Counted from the stretch's first letter, positions 24,427 to 35,249 are shown. The stretch: DNA of 64,000 bases from Chloroflexota bacterium (GCA_018648325.1 JABGRK010000011.1:271578-335577), one strand, 5' to 3'. The notes: generated from the sequence alone by a model not told the origin. Numbers and translations: made by a program.

Positions 24427-26988
24427 TTATTTATCCTTTGCCAGTTGCTGCAATTCATAAAGCTTGTTTAGAGCCTGAAGTGGTGTCATCGATGATATAT
24501 CAATCGCTTCGATCTCATCCAGAACCGGGGAACCGTTACCAAACAACGCCAGTTGCTCAAGCTGATATTTCGTTTTTCGATGTGCCTTCTTTGTATGACC
24601 ATCGGCTTGTGTGCGGCTTGCTTCCAGATCATCCAGCACCTCACCAGCGCGGTTAAGCACCTGCATGGGAAGCCCTGCCAATTGCGCAACATGAATACCA
24701 TAACTCTTGTCCGTTCCTCCTGGAACAATACGGCGTAAAAATACCACCCGGCCCTCATCCTCGCTCACAGCAACATTGAAGTTTTTAACACGTGGCAGAT
24801 AGCCAGCCAGTTCCACCAACTCATGGTAGTGAGTAGCAAATATGGTTTTGGCGCCAAGTTTAGGATGATTATGTATGTACTCGGCAATAGCGTGGGCCAA
24901 CGACAACCCGTCGTATGTCGATGTACCTCGTCCTATCTCATCCAGAATAAGCAGCGATTTGGGTGTGGCGTTGTTAAGTATAGTCGCAGTTTCCACCATC
25001 TCAACCATAAATGTGGACTGCCCGGCAGACAGGTCTTCCTGTGCCCCTATACGAGTAAATATGCGATCCACAATGCCTATCTTTGCAGAGTCGGCAGGAA
25101 CATAGCTGCCTATCTGGGCCAAAAGAACTATCATTGCAACTTGTCGCAGGTAGGTCGATTTACCCGCCATGTTGGGCCCGGTAAGTATAACCAGCTGACA
25201 GTCTAAGTTTGATAAATGTGTATCGTTGGGAACAAAGCGCTCGCCCTCAAGATAACGCTCAACTACCGGGTGCCTGCCATCTTTAATATCAATGACATCG
25301 TTATCAGAAATATCGGGGCGACAGTATCCGAAGCGCACCGCCGCCTCTGCCATAGCTACCAGAACATCTACTTGAGCTAGCGCCGCAGCACTGAACAGTA
25401 CACGCTCGATATACGATGCAACCTGCGCACACACCTGCTTGTAAACAGATGTTTCGAGCTCGACAATTCTGGCCTGAGCATTTAGTATTTCAGATTCAAA
25501 CTCCTTCAGCTCGGGAGTAAAGAACCTTTCGCCGTTTACAAGCGTTTGTTTGCGTATGTACTCATCTGGCACCTGAGCAAGATTCGATGTAGTTACCTCA
25601 ATGTAATAGCCAAAAATCCTGTTGTAGCCGACCTTGAGCGATTTGATGCCGGTGTGTTCACGCTCAGTTTGCTCCATTTTTGCCAGATACTGCTTACTAT
25701 TTTTAGATTTTGAGCGTACATCATCAAGCTGGGCATTAAAACCCTGGTTGATCACGTTCCCGTCACCTACGGCTCCGGTCGGCTCATCGCATATCGCGGC
25801 CTTAAGCAGCGTGACCATTTCATCACAATTTTTGAAGCCATCGACGATATCGACAAGAGGGAATCCGTTATCCGTAAGCAACTCTTTTAGCTCAGGAAGC
25901 GCCATCAGCCCTTTTTGGAGCGCTACCAGTTCTCTGGGTATAGCCAACCCCGCCGCAACACGGTTGATGATCCTCTCTATATCGCCTATCTGATCCAGTA
26001 GCTTCATCGTTCGCATGCGTCTAGTCGCACTATCGTTAAACCATGCAATACCGTCTTGACGCTGCCTTATACCATTCACATCAAGCAATGGTTGAGAAAG
26101 CCACTTGCGTATCAGTCGTCCACCCATCGCTGTTTTGGTCAGATCAATTATAGAGAGCAATGAACCTGTATGCTCCAACGTTTTACTGGTACGATATAGC
26201 TCCAGGTTACGTTGTGTCTGCGGGTCGATAACCATGTACGATCCTGTGGAGTATGTAGAAAGACGTGTTATCTGCGCCAGCGCGCCGCAATTGTTCTCAC
26301 CTATGTAGCGAATTAAGGCTGCCGACGCTGTAATTGCCAGCGGCAGAGCGTCGCAGCCATATCCCTCCAGTGAGAGCACGTTGAAATGCCTTTTAAGGAC
26401 ATCATGACTATCGTCAGTATCAATCCAGTGTTTATCAATCTTGGTTTGTTCCGCATCTAACCACTCAAGTTCTTGGGAAACCAGCACTTCAGATGGCTGT
26501 ATACGCCCTAACTCAGAGACCAGTCTATCCTCATCAAGTTGTGTAGTTGCGAACTCGCCTGTCGTTATGTCAACAAACGCCAGTCCGACCTGCCCATCTC
26601 CCTGCACCACTGCTGCCAGGTAGTTATTAGTTTTGCCGTTTAGCATGTTTGGCTCAACCACCGTACCAGGAGTAACCACACGCATCACCTCGCGATGCAT
26701 CGGGCCTTTACCTTGTCTCGGCTCACCAACCTGCTCGCATACAGCCACCTTGTGTCCCCTGCTCACCAGCTTGGCCAGATAATTGTCCAGCGCGTGATAC
26801 GGAACACCAGCCAGCGGCACCTTATTGCCCTTGCCCATTGTTCGTGATGTCAAAACGATCTGAAGTTCTTTTGCAACAATCTCGGCATCACCATCAAACG
26901 TTTCGTAAAAGTCACCAAGCCTAAACTGCAAGATGGCGTCGGGGTGCTGCTTTTTGATATTTAGATACTGCTGACGTATTGCGGTCAT
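24427..26988 (-). CDS. mutS: DNA mismatch repair protein MutS
   Basis: This 853-aa protein recognises mismatches and signals to MutL. The N-terminal mismatch-contact motif is FRLGDFYETF (canonical F-x-E, here with LGDF rather than MGDF), about residues 23-32. The ATPase shows GPNMAGKSTYLRQ (Walker A, near residue 615), LLILDEIGRGTS (Walker B) and ATHYHEL. The length is standard. It is monocistronic, with its own terminator downstream and the terminator of the formate dehydrogenase operon just upstream. Confidence 0.96.
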   Translation of the reverse strand: MTAIRQQYLNIKKQHPDAILQFRLGDFYETFDGDAEIVAKELQIVLTSRTMGKGNKVPLAGVPYHALDNYLAKLVSRGHKVAVCEQVGEPRQGKGPMHREVMRVVTPGTVVEPNMLNGKTNNYLAAVVQGDGQVGLAFVDITTGEFATTQLDEDRLVSELGRIQPSEVLVSQELEWLDAEQTKIDKHWIDTDDSHDVLKRHFNVLSLEGYGCDALPLAITASAALIRYIGENNCGALAQITRLSTYSTGSYMVIDPQTQRNLELYRTSKTLEHTGSLLSIIDLTKTAMGGRLIRKWLSQPLLDVNGIRQRQDGIAWFNDSATRRMRTMKLLDQIGDIERIINRVAAGLAIPRELVALQKGLMALPELKELLTDNGFPLVDIVDGFKNCDEMVTLLKAAICDEPTGAVGDGNVINQGFNAQLDDVRSKSKNSKQYLAKMEQTEREHTGIKSLKVGYNRIFGYYIEVTTSNLAQVPDEYIRKQTLVNGERFFTPELKEFESEILNAQARIVELETSVYKQVCAQVASYIERVLFSAAALAQVDVLVAMAEAAVRFGYCRPDISDNDVIDIKDGRHPVVERYLEGERFVPNDTHLSNLDCQLVILTGPNMAGKSTYLRQVAMIVLLAQIGSYVPADSAKIGIVDRIFTRIGAQEDLSAGQSTFMVEMVETATILNNATPKSLLILDEIGRGTSTYDGLSLAHAIAEYIHNHPKLGAKTIFATHYHELVELAGYLPRVKNFNVAVSEDEGRVVFLRRIVPGGTDKSYGIHVAQLAGLPMQVLNRAGEVLDDLEASRTQADGHTKKAHRKTKYQLEQLALFGNGSPVLDEIEAIDISSMTPLQALNKLYELQQLAKDK

Positions 26989-27005
26989 ATCTCACCCATT
27001 CTACA

Positions 27006-27034
27006 AGAAAAAGGCCCCTGGTTAAAGGGGCCTT
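27006..27034 (-). terminator. Terminator of the formate dehydrogenase operon
   Basis: AAGGCCCCT (27011-27019) and AGGGGCCTT (27026-27034) form a perfect 9-bp stem with a 6-nt loop. On the minus strand it is followed by TTTCTTG. It lies 30 bases beyond the fdh stop codon and just before the mutS start. Confidence 0.85.
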
Positions 27035-27064
27035 CATGGTTAACATTCAAGTGTTTGAAGTTTG

Positions 27065-30000
27065 CTAGGCTTTCTCAACCCTGACCGCAGCAACTTTCAA
27101 CTCCGGTATCTTGGATATCGGATCATAGGCCGGGTTGGTAAGAACGTTGGCTGTAGCCTCGGCGAAATGGAAGGTCATGAATATCTCACCTTCAGCCGAA
27201 TCATTGGTTAGTTTGGCCTTTGCCGTAACAGAACCGCGCCGCGAGCTAACCTTCACCCTATCTCCATCAGCAATGCCCAGTTTGGCGCCGTCAACCGGAT
27301 TAATCTGAACCAGCTCCTCGGGATGCAAGGCGTTTAGTCCGTCTACCTTGCGTGTCATGGTGCCGGTGTGGAAATGATACAAGCTCCTGCCTGTGGTCAT
27401 TATCAGCGGATACTGGTCATCAGCGCTTTCGGCGGGCGCTTTGTAGACAAGTGGCACAAAGTTTCCCTGACCGCAGCTGAACTTATCAACGTGCAGGTAC
27501 TGCGTACCGGGATGATTTGCATCAGGGCAGGGCCACTGCAGGCCGACTTCGTCGATTCGCTCGTAGGTTATTCCACCATACGAAGGGGTAAGCTCGGCAA
27601 TTTCAGCCATGATCTCTTGCGCGCTGTTATAGGCAAATCCCTTTGCTCCCATACGAGTAGCAAGATCACACGTGATCTGCCAGTCAGGGCGTGCATCGCC
27701 TGCCGGATCAACCACCTTACGCACTCGCTGTACCCTGCGCTCGGTATTGGTAAATGTGCCATCCTTCTCAGCAAAGCTCACACCGGGTAGTACCACGTCG
27801 GCAAGCTGGGCCGTCTCGGTAAGGAATATGTCCTGCACCACAAGGAAGTCCAGCTTCCCAAGCGCCTTTTTAATATGCTCCGTATCAGGGTCGCTGACTA
27901 CCGGATTTTCACCCAGCAGGTACATGGCTTTAACCTTGCCCTCGTCTATGGCCTCGAACATATGGGTAAGAGTCAGGCCGACCTTGTCGTCCAGCTTGGT
28001 ACCCCATGCCTTCTCGAACTTGGCCTGAAGGTCGGGATTAGTTACAGCCTGATAGCCGGGATAGACATTTGGCAACGCTGCCAGATCACAGGCGCCCTGT
28101 ACATTGTTCTGTCCCCTAAGCGGATTAACACCTGTAGATGGTTTGCCCACGTTGCCGGTTATCATGGCAAGATCGGCTATAGTAGTGACGTTGTCAGTGC
28201 CGTGCGTATGCTGGGTTATGCCCATGGCATACAGTATGGATGCCGGAGCGTTGGTGGCGTAGATACGGGCCGCCTCAGCAATCTTATCGGCAGGAACGCC
28301 GGTGATACTCTCAGCCGTTTTCAGATCAAACGCGTCCAGCGATTTTACAAATGCGTCGTAGTTATCGCAACGGTTTTCGACAAAGTCTTTGTCCATTAAA
28401 TTTTCATCGACGATCACCTTGAGCATGCCACCCAGCAGAGCTACGTCGGTACCAGGATGATGTCTAAGCCAAACATCTGCTATGTCACACAAGCCAATGT
28501 GACGCGGATTAGCAACAATAAGCTTGCCGCCATTTTTGACTGCTTTTTTAACTTCAAGCGCAAGAACGGGATGATTAACCGTGGTGTTGGTACCTATGGC
28601 AAAGATACACTTGGCATCCTTTATCTCTGCAATGGAGTTAGTCATTGCGCCGCTGCCAAACGTGGTGACCAGTCCGGCCACCGTTGGAGCATGTCAGAGG
28701 CGTGCACAATGATCAATACTATTGGTATGCATCACCCCCCGCGCAAATTTCTGCATTACGTAGTTGTCTTCGTTAGTCGCCTTTGCAGATGATATGGCAG
28801 CAAACTGACTACCACCATATGAAGCAAACTTGCTGGCTACCAGATCAAGAGCCTCATCCCATGTAGCTTCAGTAAACTTGCCATCCTTTTTAATAAGTGG
28901 CGTTTTAAGCTTGTTTTCATCATGAACAAATGTCAGTCCGAACCTGCCTTTGACGCAGGCCTGACCAAGATTCGCAGGGCCGTTATCGTCCGGAACGCTA
29001 CGTATTATCTTGTTGTTTTTAACCTCAATATTAAGCTGACAACCAACGCCGCAATACGGGCATATTGTTGCCACCGTGCTGTCGGGCATTTCACGCCAGC
29101 GGTTCTTATCGTCCATGAGTGCGCCGGTGGGACAAGCGTCTACACATGCTGCGCAGAACTGACATCCCGCCTCTTCAAGCGTATGCCCGAATGCAGTACC
29201 CACTACGGTAGCACTACCCCTGTTAATGAATGCTACGGCTCCCGCACCACGCACTTCCTGACACATCCGCACACATTGACCGCAGGTAATGCACTTGTTG
29301 TAGTCACGGTGAAGGAAGTTCTGTACATCTTTTTCTCTTAGGGCCAGATACTCGCGTGCACCATATCGACTGTCATCGACCTTGTATTCGCTGGCATACT
29401 GACGCAGCTTGCACTCGTAAGTATCCTGACAGCCGCACTCAAGACAGCGCCTAGCTTCTTCACGCGCTTGATCCTCAGTAAGGCCCAGCTCAATCTCGTA
29501 GAAGTTCCTCACTCTAACTTCGGGGCTCATAGCCGTCTGCTCCACCCGTGCCTGTGTAGGAACATCCCTGTAGTCTTCCTCACGTATATCTGTCAGCTCA
29601 CCCTTGGAGCAGATATACGGTTTATCCTGAGCAACAACTTCTTTACCGCTCAGGTACATATCGATGTAAGTAGCAGCTCTTTTACCAGCGCCTATTGCCG
29701 CAACAGCCGTTGCCGGGCCTGTAGTGCAATCGCCACCAGAAAACACACCTTCACAACAGGTCAGCATGGTCTCAGCGTCGATTTCAGTACAACCACGGCG
29801 ATCCAGAGCTATATTGGTGGACTTCTCAAGCACGCTTCTGTCAACGGCCTGTCCGATGGCCGATATAACCGTATCAAGATCCATTTCATAGGTTGAACCC
29901 TCGATTGGAACGGGACTTCTTCTACCGGATGCATCCGGCTCACCCAACTCCATCTTAATACAGGCCATGCTGTTTACACGTCCATCTGCTTCCCTGATAC

Positions 30001-31159
30001 CAACCGGTGATGCAAGAAAGACAAACTTGACCCCCTCTTCTTCAGCCTGCTCCACCTCTTCAGCATTGGCAGGCATCTCTGCACGCGAGCGACGATATAC
30101 GACGGTTACTTCGTCTGCGCCGGTCCTCAGGGCAGTACGAGCGGCGTCCATTGCCGTGTTACCACCACCTACAACCGCCACCTTCTTACCCAGTCCGGTA
30201 TCGTTGCCCATGACAACGTTTCTTAGGAAATCTATGCCGACGAGCACTCCAGGGGCATCTTCTCCGTTAACCCTCATGCTCTGTCCAACCTGAGCACCTA
30301 TTGCCACGAATATAGAGTCGTAGCCATCTTCTTTGAGGCTATCGATGGTAAAATCTGTTCCAAGTTTTGCCCCGGTTTTGACCTCGCCGCACAGCTTGGT
30401 AATTCCTTCGATTTCTTTGTCGAGGACTGCCTCAGGCAACCTGTACTCTGGTATGCCATATCTGAGCATTCCACCCAGTTTTGGATGGGCCTCATATATA
30501 TCAACTGTATGTCCGTCCTGAACCAGATAGTAGGCCGCAGCAAGTCCGGCAGGCCCTCCACCTACAACAGCAACCTTTTTACCGGTAGGTGCCTTGAGGT
30601 TTGGGGTATAGGGATTGCCGCTGTCCATGTCATAATCAGCAACAAAGCGTTTGAGCATGTTGATGCCCACAGGCCCTTCAAGCAGGTTACGGCGGCATTT
30701 CTGCTCACAAAATCGGGGACACACCCTGCCACAAACCAGCGGCAGTGGGTTTGACTCCTTGATACGTATCAGCGATTCTTCGTAGCGTCCATCAGCGATC
30801 AGCGCTATCTGCCCCTGAATATCAATTCCAGCCGGACAGGCTGTTTTACAAGGAGCCACGCAATCTCCATAGTGCTCCGAAAGCATTAGCTCCAGAACTA
30901 CTCGCCTAACGTTTTCTATCTCCTCGGTCCTGGTGTTTATCACCATGCCTTCGCCGACCTGCGTTACGCATGCCGGCATTGGGCCTCGCGCGCCTACAAC
31001 CTCAACTAGGCAAACGCGGCATGCCGCATAGCGCTCAAGATCACGATGATGGCATAGGTTGGGGATATCTATTCCCAACTCCCGCGCCACATCCAATACA
31101 GACAGGCCCTTTTGGACCTCTATTTCTTTTCCGTCAACAGTAATTTTAATCATATCCAC
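27065..31159 (-). CDS. fdhA: Selenocysteine formate dehydrogenase alpha subunit fused to a GltD-like flavoprotein
   Basis: Read through the in-frame UGA at 28694-28696, this is one 1,364-aa protein. The order is: a [2Fe-2S] NuoG-type domain (C36, C47, C50, C64); a GltD/DPYD-type Fe-S domain (CVAPCKTACP); FAD (GGGPAGLAAA) and NAD(P) (GGGNTAMDAA) domains to about residue 500; two [4Fe-4S] motifs (CITCGQCVRMC, CQFCAACVDACP); and the FDH molybdopterin domain (CPYCGVGC). Selenocysteine is at residue 822 in the context DHCARL-U-HAPTVAGL. It oxidises formate or reduces CO2 and passes electrons to the NuoF/NuoE partners. The GTG start directly follows the nuoF-like stop, with GGGGAGG upstream. Confidence 0.9.
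28664..28696 (-). promoter_or_regulatory. UGA selenocysteine codon and bacterial SECIS hairpin
   Basis: Minus-strand reading: the UGA (28694-28696) is followed by 11 bases. GGTGGCC (28682-28676) then pairs with GGTCACC (28670-28664) in a 7-bp stem that includes one G-U, with the loop GGACT. A stem 11 bases from the UGA with a loop starting GG matches the fdhF-type SECIS of E. coli, where the loop is GGTCT. No stop-free alternative frame exists, and protein homology resumes immediately after the codon. Confidence 0.85.
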
Positions 31160-33079
31160 CTAAGCCTCCCCTATCGCAACAGGCTCATCCGGCACATCAA
31201 GTGTCTCTCCGGAGAGCTTGACTATAGCACTGAATTTGGCGGGACATTTTTCTAAACAAACCCCGCACTTGATACACTTGTCCTGATCAATTACATGAAT
31301 CATCTTCTTGCCACCCTTGATAGCGTCGTTGGGGCAGTTTCTGGCACAGATCATACATGCTTTGCACTTGGCAGGATCAACATAAAACGATATCAGACTG
31401 GCGCAAGCAAGCGAAGGACATTTACCCTCATTTATATGCGCATCGTATTCATTGCGGAAGTTTTTCATTGACGTGAGAACCGGGTTGGGAGCAGTTCCTC
31501 CCAGCCCACACAGTGAGCCCTTTTTTACCGTTTCACATAGCTGGCTCAGCCTGTCTATGTCTTCCGGTACGCCATTTCCGGCACACACCCTGGTTAGTAT
31601 ACCCAGCATCTCCCTGGTGCCTACACGGCATGGTACGCATTTACCGCATGATTCGGATTGTGTGAAGGTTAAAAAGTACCTGGCCATATCCACAGCGCAG
31701 GTCTCCTCATCCATAACCACCATGGCACCCGATCCCATGATGGAACCGGCAGCGGCCAGTGACTCATAATCAGCGGTCAGATAATCCTGATCGGCCGGAA
31801 TGAATCCGCCGGACGGACCGCCTGTCTGCACTGCCTTGAACTTTTTGCCGTCGAGAATGCCTCCGCCGATGTCAAAGACTATCTCATGCAAAGACGTACC
31901 CATTGGCACTTCGATAAGCCCGGTGCAGTTTACTTTACCAGCCAGAGCAAATGTCTTAGTGCCTTTGCTCTTTTCCGTACCGTAAGAGCCGTACCAATCT
32001 CCGCCCTTTTCCATGATGGCAGAGACGTTGGCCCATGTTTCTACATTGTTTATGTTAGAAGGATATCCCCACAGTCCGCTCTGAGCCGGGAACGGCGGAC
32101 GTGGCCTCGGCATCCCGCGATTGCCCTCAATGGACATCATCAGCGCCGTCTCTTCACCACATACAAATGCGCCTGCGCCCTCTTTAATCTTTAGATGAAA
32201 GTTAAAGCCAGAATCAAGGATATTATCTCCAACAAGCCCGTACTCCTCCATTTGCGCTATGGCCTGCTGCAGCCTAGTTATCGCCTGAGGATACTCAGCC
32301 CGGCAGTAGATATAACCGTCGGTGGCACCCATGGCATACGCACCTATGAGCATTCCTTCCAGCACGGTATGCGGATCGCTCTCGAGAACTGATCGATCCA
32401 TGAACGCACCGGGGTCCCCCTCATCGGCGTTACATATTATATACTTCTTATCGCCTGCGGCCTGACGGCACATATTCCACTTCCAACCTGTGGGAGCACC
32501 ACCGCCACCGCGGCCTCTAAGGCCCGATTTGCTTACTTCCTCAATAACCTGCTCTGGCGTCATCTTTAAGGCATTATCCAGACCGGTATAACCACCGCGA
32601 GCGATATATTGATTGATATCCTCGGGATCAACAAAACCACAGTTTCTAGTAGCTATTCGGACCTGTGGTTTCAGTACAGGACTGTCAAACAGCCTGGCAA
32701 CCCCATCCAGTGTCTGGTCACCTATAGTACCCAGCAGCATATCCGATTGGGGGTCGTCCCCAACTATGTAACCATCAATTATTTTTGAAACACTATTAGG
32801 AGTTACATTGCCATAGCTGACACGAGGTTTGCCCTGCTTGACAACATCTACCAGAGGCTCCAGATAACAAAGCCCGATGCATCCAACCCGGGTAATATCG
32901 GCTTTTATCTGTCGCCGCTCAAGTTCTTCCATAAGTGTGGCTATTACCGCGTCTGCACCGGCAGCTCGTCCGCAGGTACCGGCACCAACTATTATTCGTA
33001 TCGGCTCGGAGTTGAGCCAATCTTGATATCCTTTTTCTGCCTTGTCTTTTACCTGTTTAAAAGTTGTTGTTTTTGACAT
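31160..33079 (-). CDS. NuoF/HydB-like diaphorase subunit of formate dehydrogenase
   Basis: This 639-aa protein has an N-terminal thioredoxin-like [2Fe-2S] domain (CGRAAGADAV, VGCIGLC), an FMN/NADH-binding NuoF core (GLRGRGGGGAPTGWKW, CNADEGDPGAF, GAGAFVCGEETAL), the N3-type cluster site SCGKCVPCRVG, and a C-terminal ferredoxin with two [4Fe-4S] motifs (CKACMICARNCP, CIKCGVCLEKCP). It exchanges electrons with NAD(P)H and probably ferredoxin, as in HydABC and bifurcating formate dehydrogenases. It abuts fdhA with no gap and starts 3 bases after the nuoE-like stop. Confidence 0.94.
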   Translation of the reverse strand: MSKTTTFKQVKDKAEKGYQDWLNSEPIRIIVGAGTCGRAAGADAVIATLMEELERRQIKADITRVGCIGLCYLEPLVDVVKQGKPRVSYGNVTPNSVSKIIDGYIVGDDPQSDMLLGTIGDQTLDGVARLFDSPVLKPQVRIATRNCGFVDPEDINQYIARGGYTGLDNALKMTPEQVIEEVSKSGLRGRGGGGAPTGWKWNMCRQAAGDKKYIICNADEGDPGAFMDRSVLESDPHTVLEGMLIGAYAMGATDGYIYCRAEYPQAITRLQQAIAQMEEYGLVGDNILDSGFNFHLKIKEGAGAFVCGEETALMMSIEGNRGMPRPRPPFPAQSGLWGYPSNINNVETWANVSAIMEKGGDWYGSYGTEKSKGTKTFALAGKVNCTGLIEVPMGTSLHEIVFDIGGGILDGKKFKAVQTGGPSGGFIPADQDYLTADYESLAAAGSIMGSGAMVVMDEETCAVDMARYFLTFTQSESCGKCVPCRVGTREMLGILTRVCAGNGVPEDIDRLSQLCETVKKGSLCGLGGTAPNPVLTSMKNFRNEYDAHINEGKCPSLACASLISFYVDPAKCKACMICARNCPNDAIKGGKKMIHVIDQDKCIKCGVCLEKCPAKFSAIVKLSGETLDVPDEPVAIGEA

Positions 33080-33082
33080 GGC

Positions 33083-33544
33083 TTAATCCTTATCCAAAAT
33101 ATTCTTTACTTCATCCGGTGCAACCTTGCCGTGAACGGTCTGGTCGACCACCATTACCGGGGCCAGAGCACAGGAACCGAAACAAGCAATGGTCTCAAGG
33201 CTGTACTCCATGTCCTCGGTAGTTTCGCCGTCTTTTATACCCAGCAGCTTGGATGCCTCATCCAGCACTCTGGATACACCGCGCACGTGACAGGCAGTAC
33301 CACGACATAGCCTGATCAGCTTTTTGCCCACCGGTACAAACTTGAATTGAGCGTAAAAAGTGCTTACTCCATACACCTCGCTCACAGACATATGCAGATA
33401 CGCGGCTATCGCCTCTATAGACTCTTTAGAGAGATATCCGTACTCGGCCTGAACCGCCTGCAATATGGGAATTATGTTGCTTCTGCTAATGCTGTAACCA
33501 GATAAGATTTCTCCTCTTCTGATCACATCCACGTCATCAGCCAT
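33083..33544 (-). CDS. NuoE/HydC-like [2Fe-2S] subunit of formate dehydrogenase
   Basis: This 153-aa thioredoxin-fold ferredoxin has cluster ligands in LCRGTACHVRG (two Cys five residues apart) and ACFGSCALAPV (two Cys four apart). It follows the NuoE pattern, with the N-terminal helical part (residues 20-70: ILQAVQAEYGYLSKES). It forms the diaphorase with the NuoF-like subunit. A strong GGAGGT precedes the ATG. It lies 63 bases after ftsY on the same strand with no clear promoter between, so read-through from rnc-ftsY is possible. Confidence 0.94.
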   Translation of the reverse strand: MADDVDVIRRGEILSGYSISRSNIIPILQAVQAEYGYLSKESIEAIAAYLHMSVSEVYGVSTFYAQFKFVPVGKKLIRLCRGTACHVRGVSRVLDEASKLLGIKDGETTEDMEYSLETIACFGSCALAPVMVVDQTVHGKVAPDEVKNILDKD

Positions 33545-33607
33545 AAACCTACCTCCTTATCATCATTTCACTAAAATGAAACAATGGGTTTTAACCATAT
33601 TTATTCT

Positions 33608-34540
33608 TTATGCAAAGAGAGCATCAACAAAGTCTTTGGCCTCAAACGGAGCCAGGTCATCCAGCTCCTGTCCTGAACCCAAATACATTATCGGTATTTT
33701 GAGCTCTCTGCAAATTGCCAAAACTATACCGCCCTTGGCCGTACCATCCAGCTTGGTCAGTACTATACCACTCACACCTACCGCCTCGGTGAAGTGCTTT
33801 GCTTGAATAAGTCCGTTCTGACCAGTGGTGGCATCCAGCACCAGCACCGACTGATGCTCATCCTGCCCTGCCTTGGCTATTATGCGGTTTATCTTCTTGA
33901 GTTCTTCCATGAGATTGGACTTGGTGTGCAGCCGTCCGGCGGTATCCACAATGAGAACATCGTGCCCGCGACTAATAGCCGCCTGCACTGCATCGAATAC
34001 CACGGCTCCCGGATCAGCGCCCGGTTGATGGCTGACAATATCGATCTTAAGCCGCTCTGCCCATATCTTGAGTTGATCAATTGCGGCTGCTCTAAAAGTG
34101 TCGCCTGCAGCCAAAATAACTTTCTTGCCCTGCTTTTTATAAAGGTGTGCCATCTTGGCTATAGTAGTTGTTTTACCGACGCCGTTGGCGCCAACCATAA
34201 GCACTACAGAAAGACCTTCTTTTTTAGCAACGCCGTTGCTTACCACGCAGCCTGAAAGGATAGATACTATCTCTTCCTTCATAACCGCAAAAACCTGATC
34301 ACCCTCACGAATATTATCGCTTTTCACTCTATCCTTAACCCTATCAATGAGTTCCACAGTGGCGGTTATCCCAACGTCAGAGGAAACAAGTATCTGTTCC
34401 AGTTCATCCCACAGCTCATCATCAATCTTATGACCTTTAAACAAGCTTTTGACCTTGCCAAACAAGGACTCACGCGATTTTCTAAGTATCTTGCCCAGGT
34501 TAAACAGTTTCGTCCTCCGCACCCAGTTTTTCAAGAGCAA
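33608..34540 (-). CDS. ftsY: Signal recognition particle receptor FtsY
   Basis: This 310-aa SRP GTPase has the NG domain only: GANGVGKTTTIAK (G1), DTFRAAA, DTAGR (G3), TKLDGTAKGG (G4) and GSGQELDDLAPF at the end. The acidic A domain of E. coli is missing, as is usual in many bacteria. It receives ribosome-nascent-chain complexes at the membrane. The start is uncertain. TTG codons at 34540 and 34534 and a GTG at 34522 all lie inside the end of rnc, and GGAGG sits within the overlap, so the two genes are translationally coupled. Confidence 0.92.
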   Translation of the reverse strand: MLLKNWVRRTKLFNLGKILRKSRESLFGKVKSLFKGHKIDDELWDELEQILVSSDVGITATVELIDRVKDRVKSDNIREGDQVFAVMKEEIVSILSGCVVSNGVAKKEGLSVVLMVGANGVGKTTTIAKMAHLYKKQGKKVILAAGDTFRAAAIDQLKIWAERLKIDIVSHQPGADPGAVVFDAVQAAISRGHDVLIVDTAGRLHTKSNLMEELKKINRIIAKAGQDEHQSVLVLDATTGQNGLIQAKHFTEAVGVSGIVLTKLDGTAKGGIVLAICRELKIPIMYLGSGQELDDLAPFEAKDFVDALFA

Positions 34541-35204
34541 CCCGCGCCGCTTCTTTTTCGGCCTGTTGTTTGCTTTTGCCCGTACCTGAACCTATTACAA
34601 CGCCATCGGCCAAAACATCTACAACAAACACTCGGTCATGGTCTGGCCCCGATGTTTTGACCACGCGGTAAGACGGAGTAACCTGCATTCTAGACTGTAC
34701 TACTACCTGCAAGCCGGATTTATAGTCCCTGGCACCCAACTCTTGAACCGATTGTTCAATGGGACCGGCCAGCATTTTGAGCACGAAATCGCGTGCTGCA
34801 TCATACCCCAAGTCTAGTAAGACTGCACCAACCACCGCTTCAAACACACAGGCCAGATTGCGGTCACGCTGCCTGCCACCACCCTGTTCCTCACCCTTAC
34901 CCATGTACAAGTATTGGCCAAGATGGAGTTCCTTCGCCATTTGAGCGAGGCACTCCTGGCAAACGACAGCGGCACGCAGCTTGGAGAGTTCACCTTCCTG
35001 AAGCTGGGAATAGCGGCGGTATAGTTCATGGGCAACGGCAAAGCCTATCAGGGCATCGCCAAGAAATTCAAGGCGTTCGTTTGAGGGTAAAAGATTGTCG
35101 GGGTTCTCATTGAGATAGGAACGATGTATGAGCGCTTGCTCAAGCAGAGAGGTATTATTAAAAGTAAGGCAAATGGAGCCTTGCAGCGTAGCTAAATCTA
35201 CCAT
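34500..35204 (-). CDS. rnc: Ribonuclease III
   Basis: This 234-aa double-strand-specific RNase matures rRNA and mRNAs. The catalytic signature NERLEFLGDA (about residues 41-50) and the second acidic motif CVFEAVVGAV are present. The dsRNA-binding domain occupies the C-terminal 70 residues (YKSGLQ to the end). Its ATG has no clear SD. The predicted start of transcription (near 35213) lies only about 9 nt upstream, suggesting very short-leader translation. The 3' end overlaps ftsY. Confidence 0.95.
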   Translation of the reverse strand: MVDLATLQGSICLTFNNTSLLEQALIHRSYLNENPDNLLPSNERLEFLGDALIGFAVAHELYRRYSQLQEGELSKLRAAVVCQECLAQMAKELHLGQYLYMGKGEEQGGGRQRDRNLACVFEAVVGAVLLDLGYDAARDFVLKMLAGPIEQSVQELGARDYKSGLQVVVQSRMQVTPSYRVVKTSGPDHDRVFVVDVLADGVVIGSGTGKSKQQAEKEAARVALEKLGAEDETV

Positions 35205-35219
35205 GATTAATCAATGCTA

Positions 35220-35249
35220 ATCATATATCTGAAAGCCCTGTTTTGTCAA
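35220..35249 (-). promoter_or_regulatory. Promoter for rnc-ftsY
   Basis: Minus strand: a perfect TTGACA (35244-35249), 18 bases, then TATGAT (35220-35225). Transcription would start near 35213, nine bases before the rnc ATG. Confidence 0.65.

Noticed and set aside
27065-28681. Independent short formate dehydrogenase gene
   Set aside because: It starts in mid-domain, in frame with the upstream part across a UGA with a SECIS hairpin; it is the second half of one selenoprotein.
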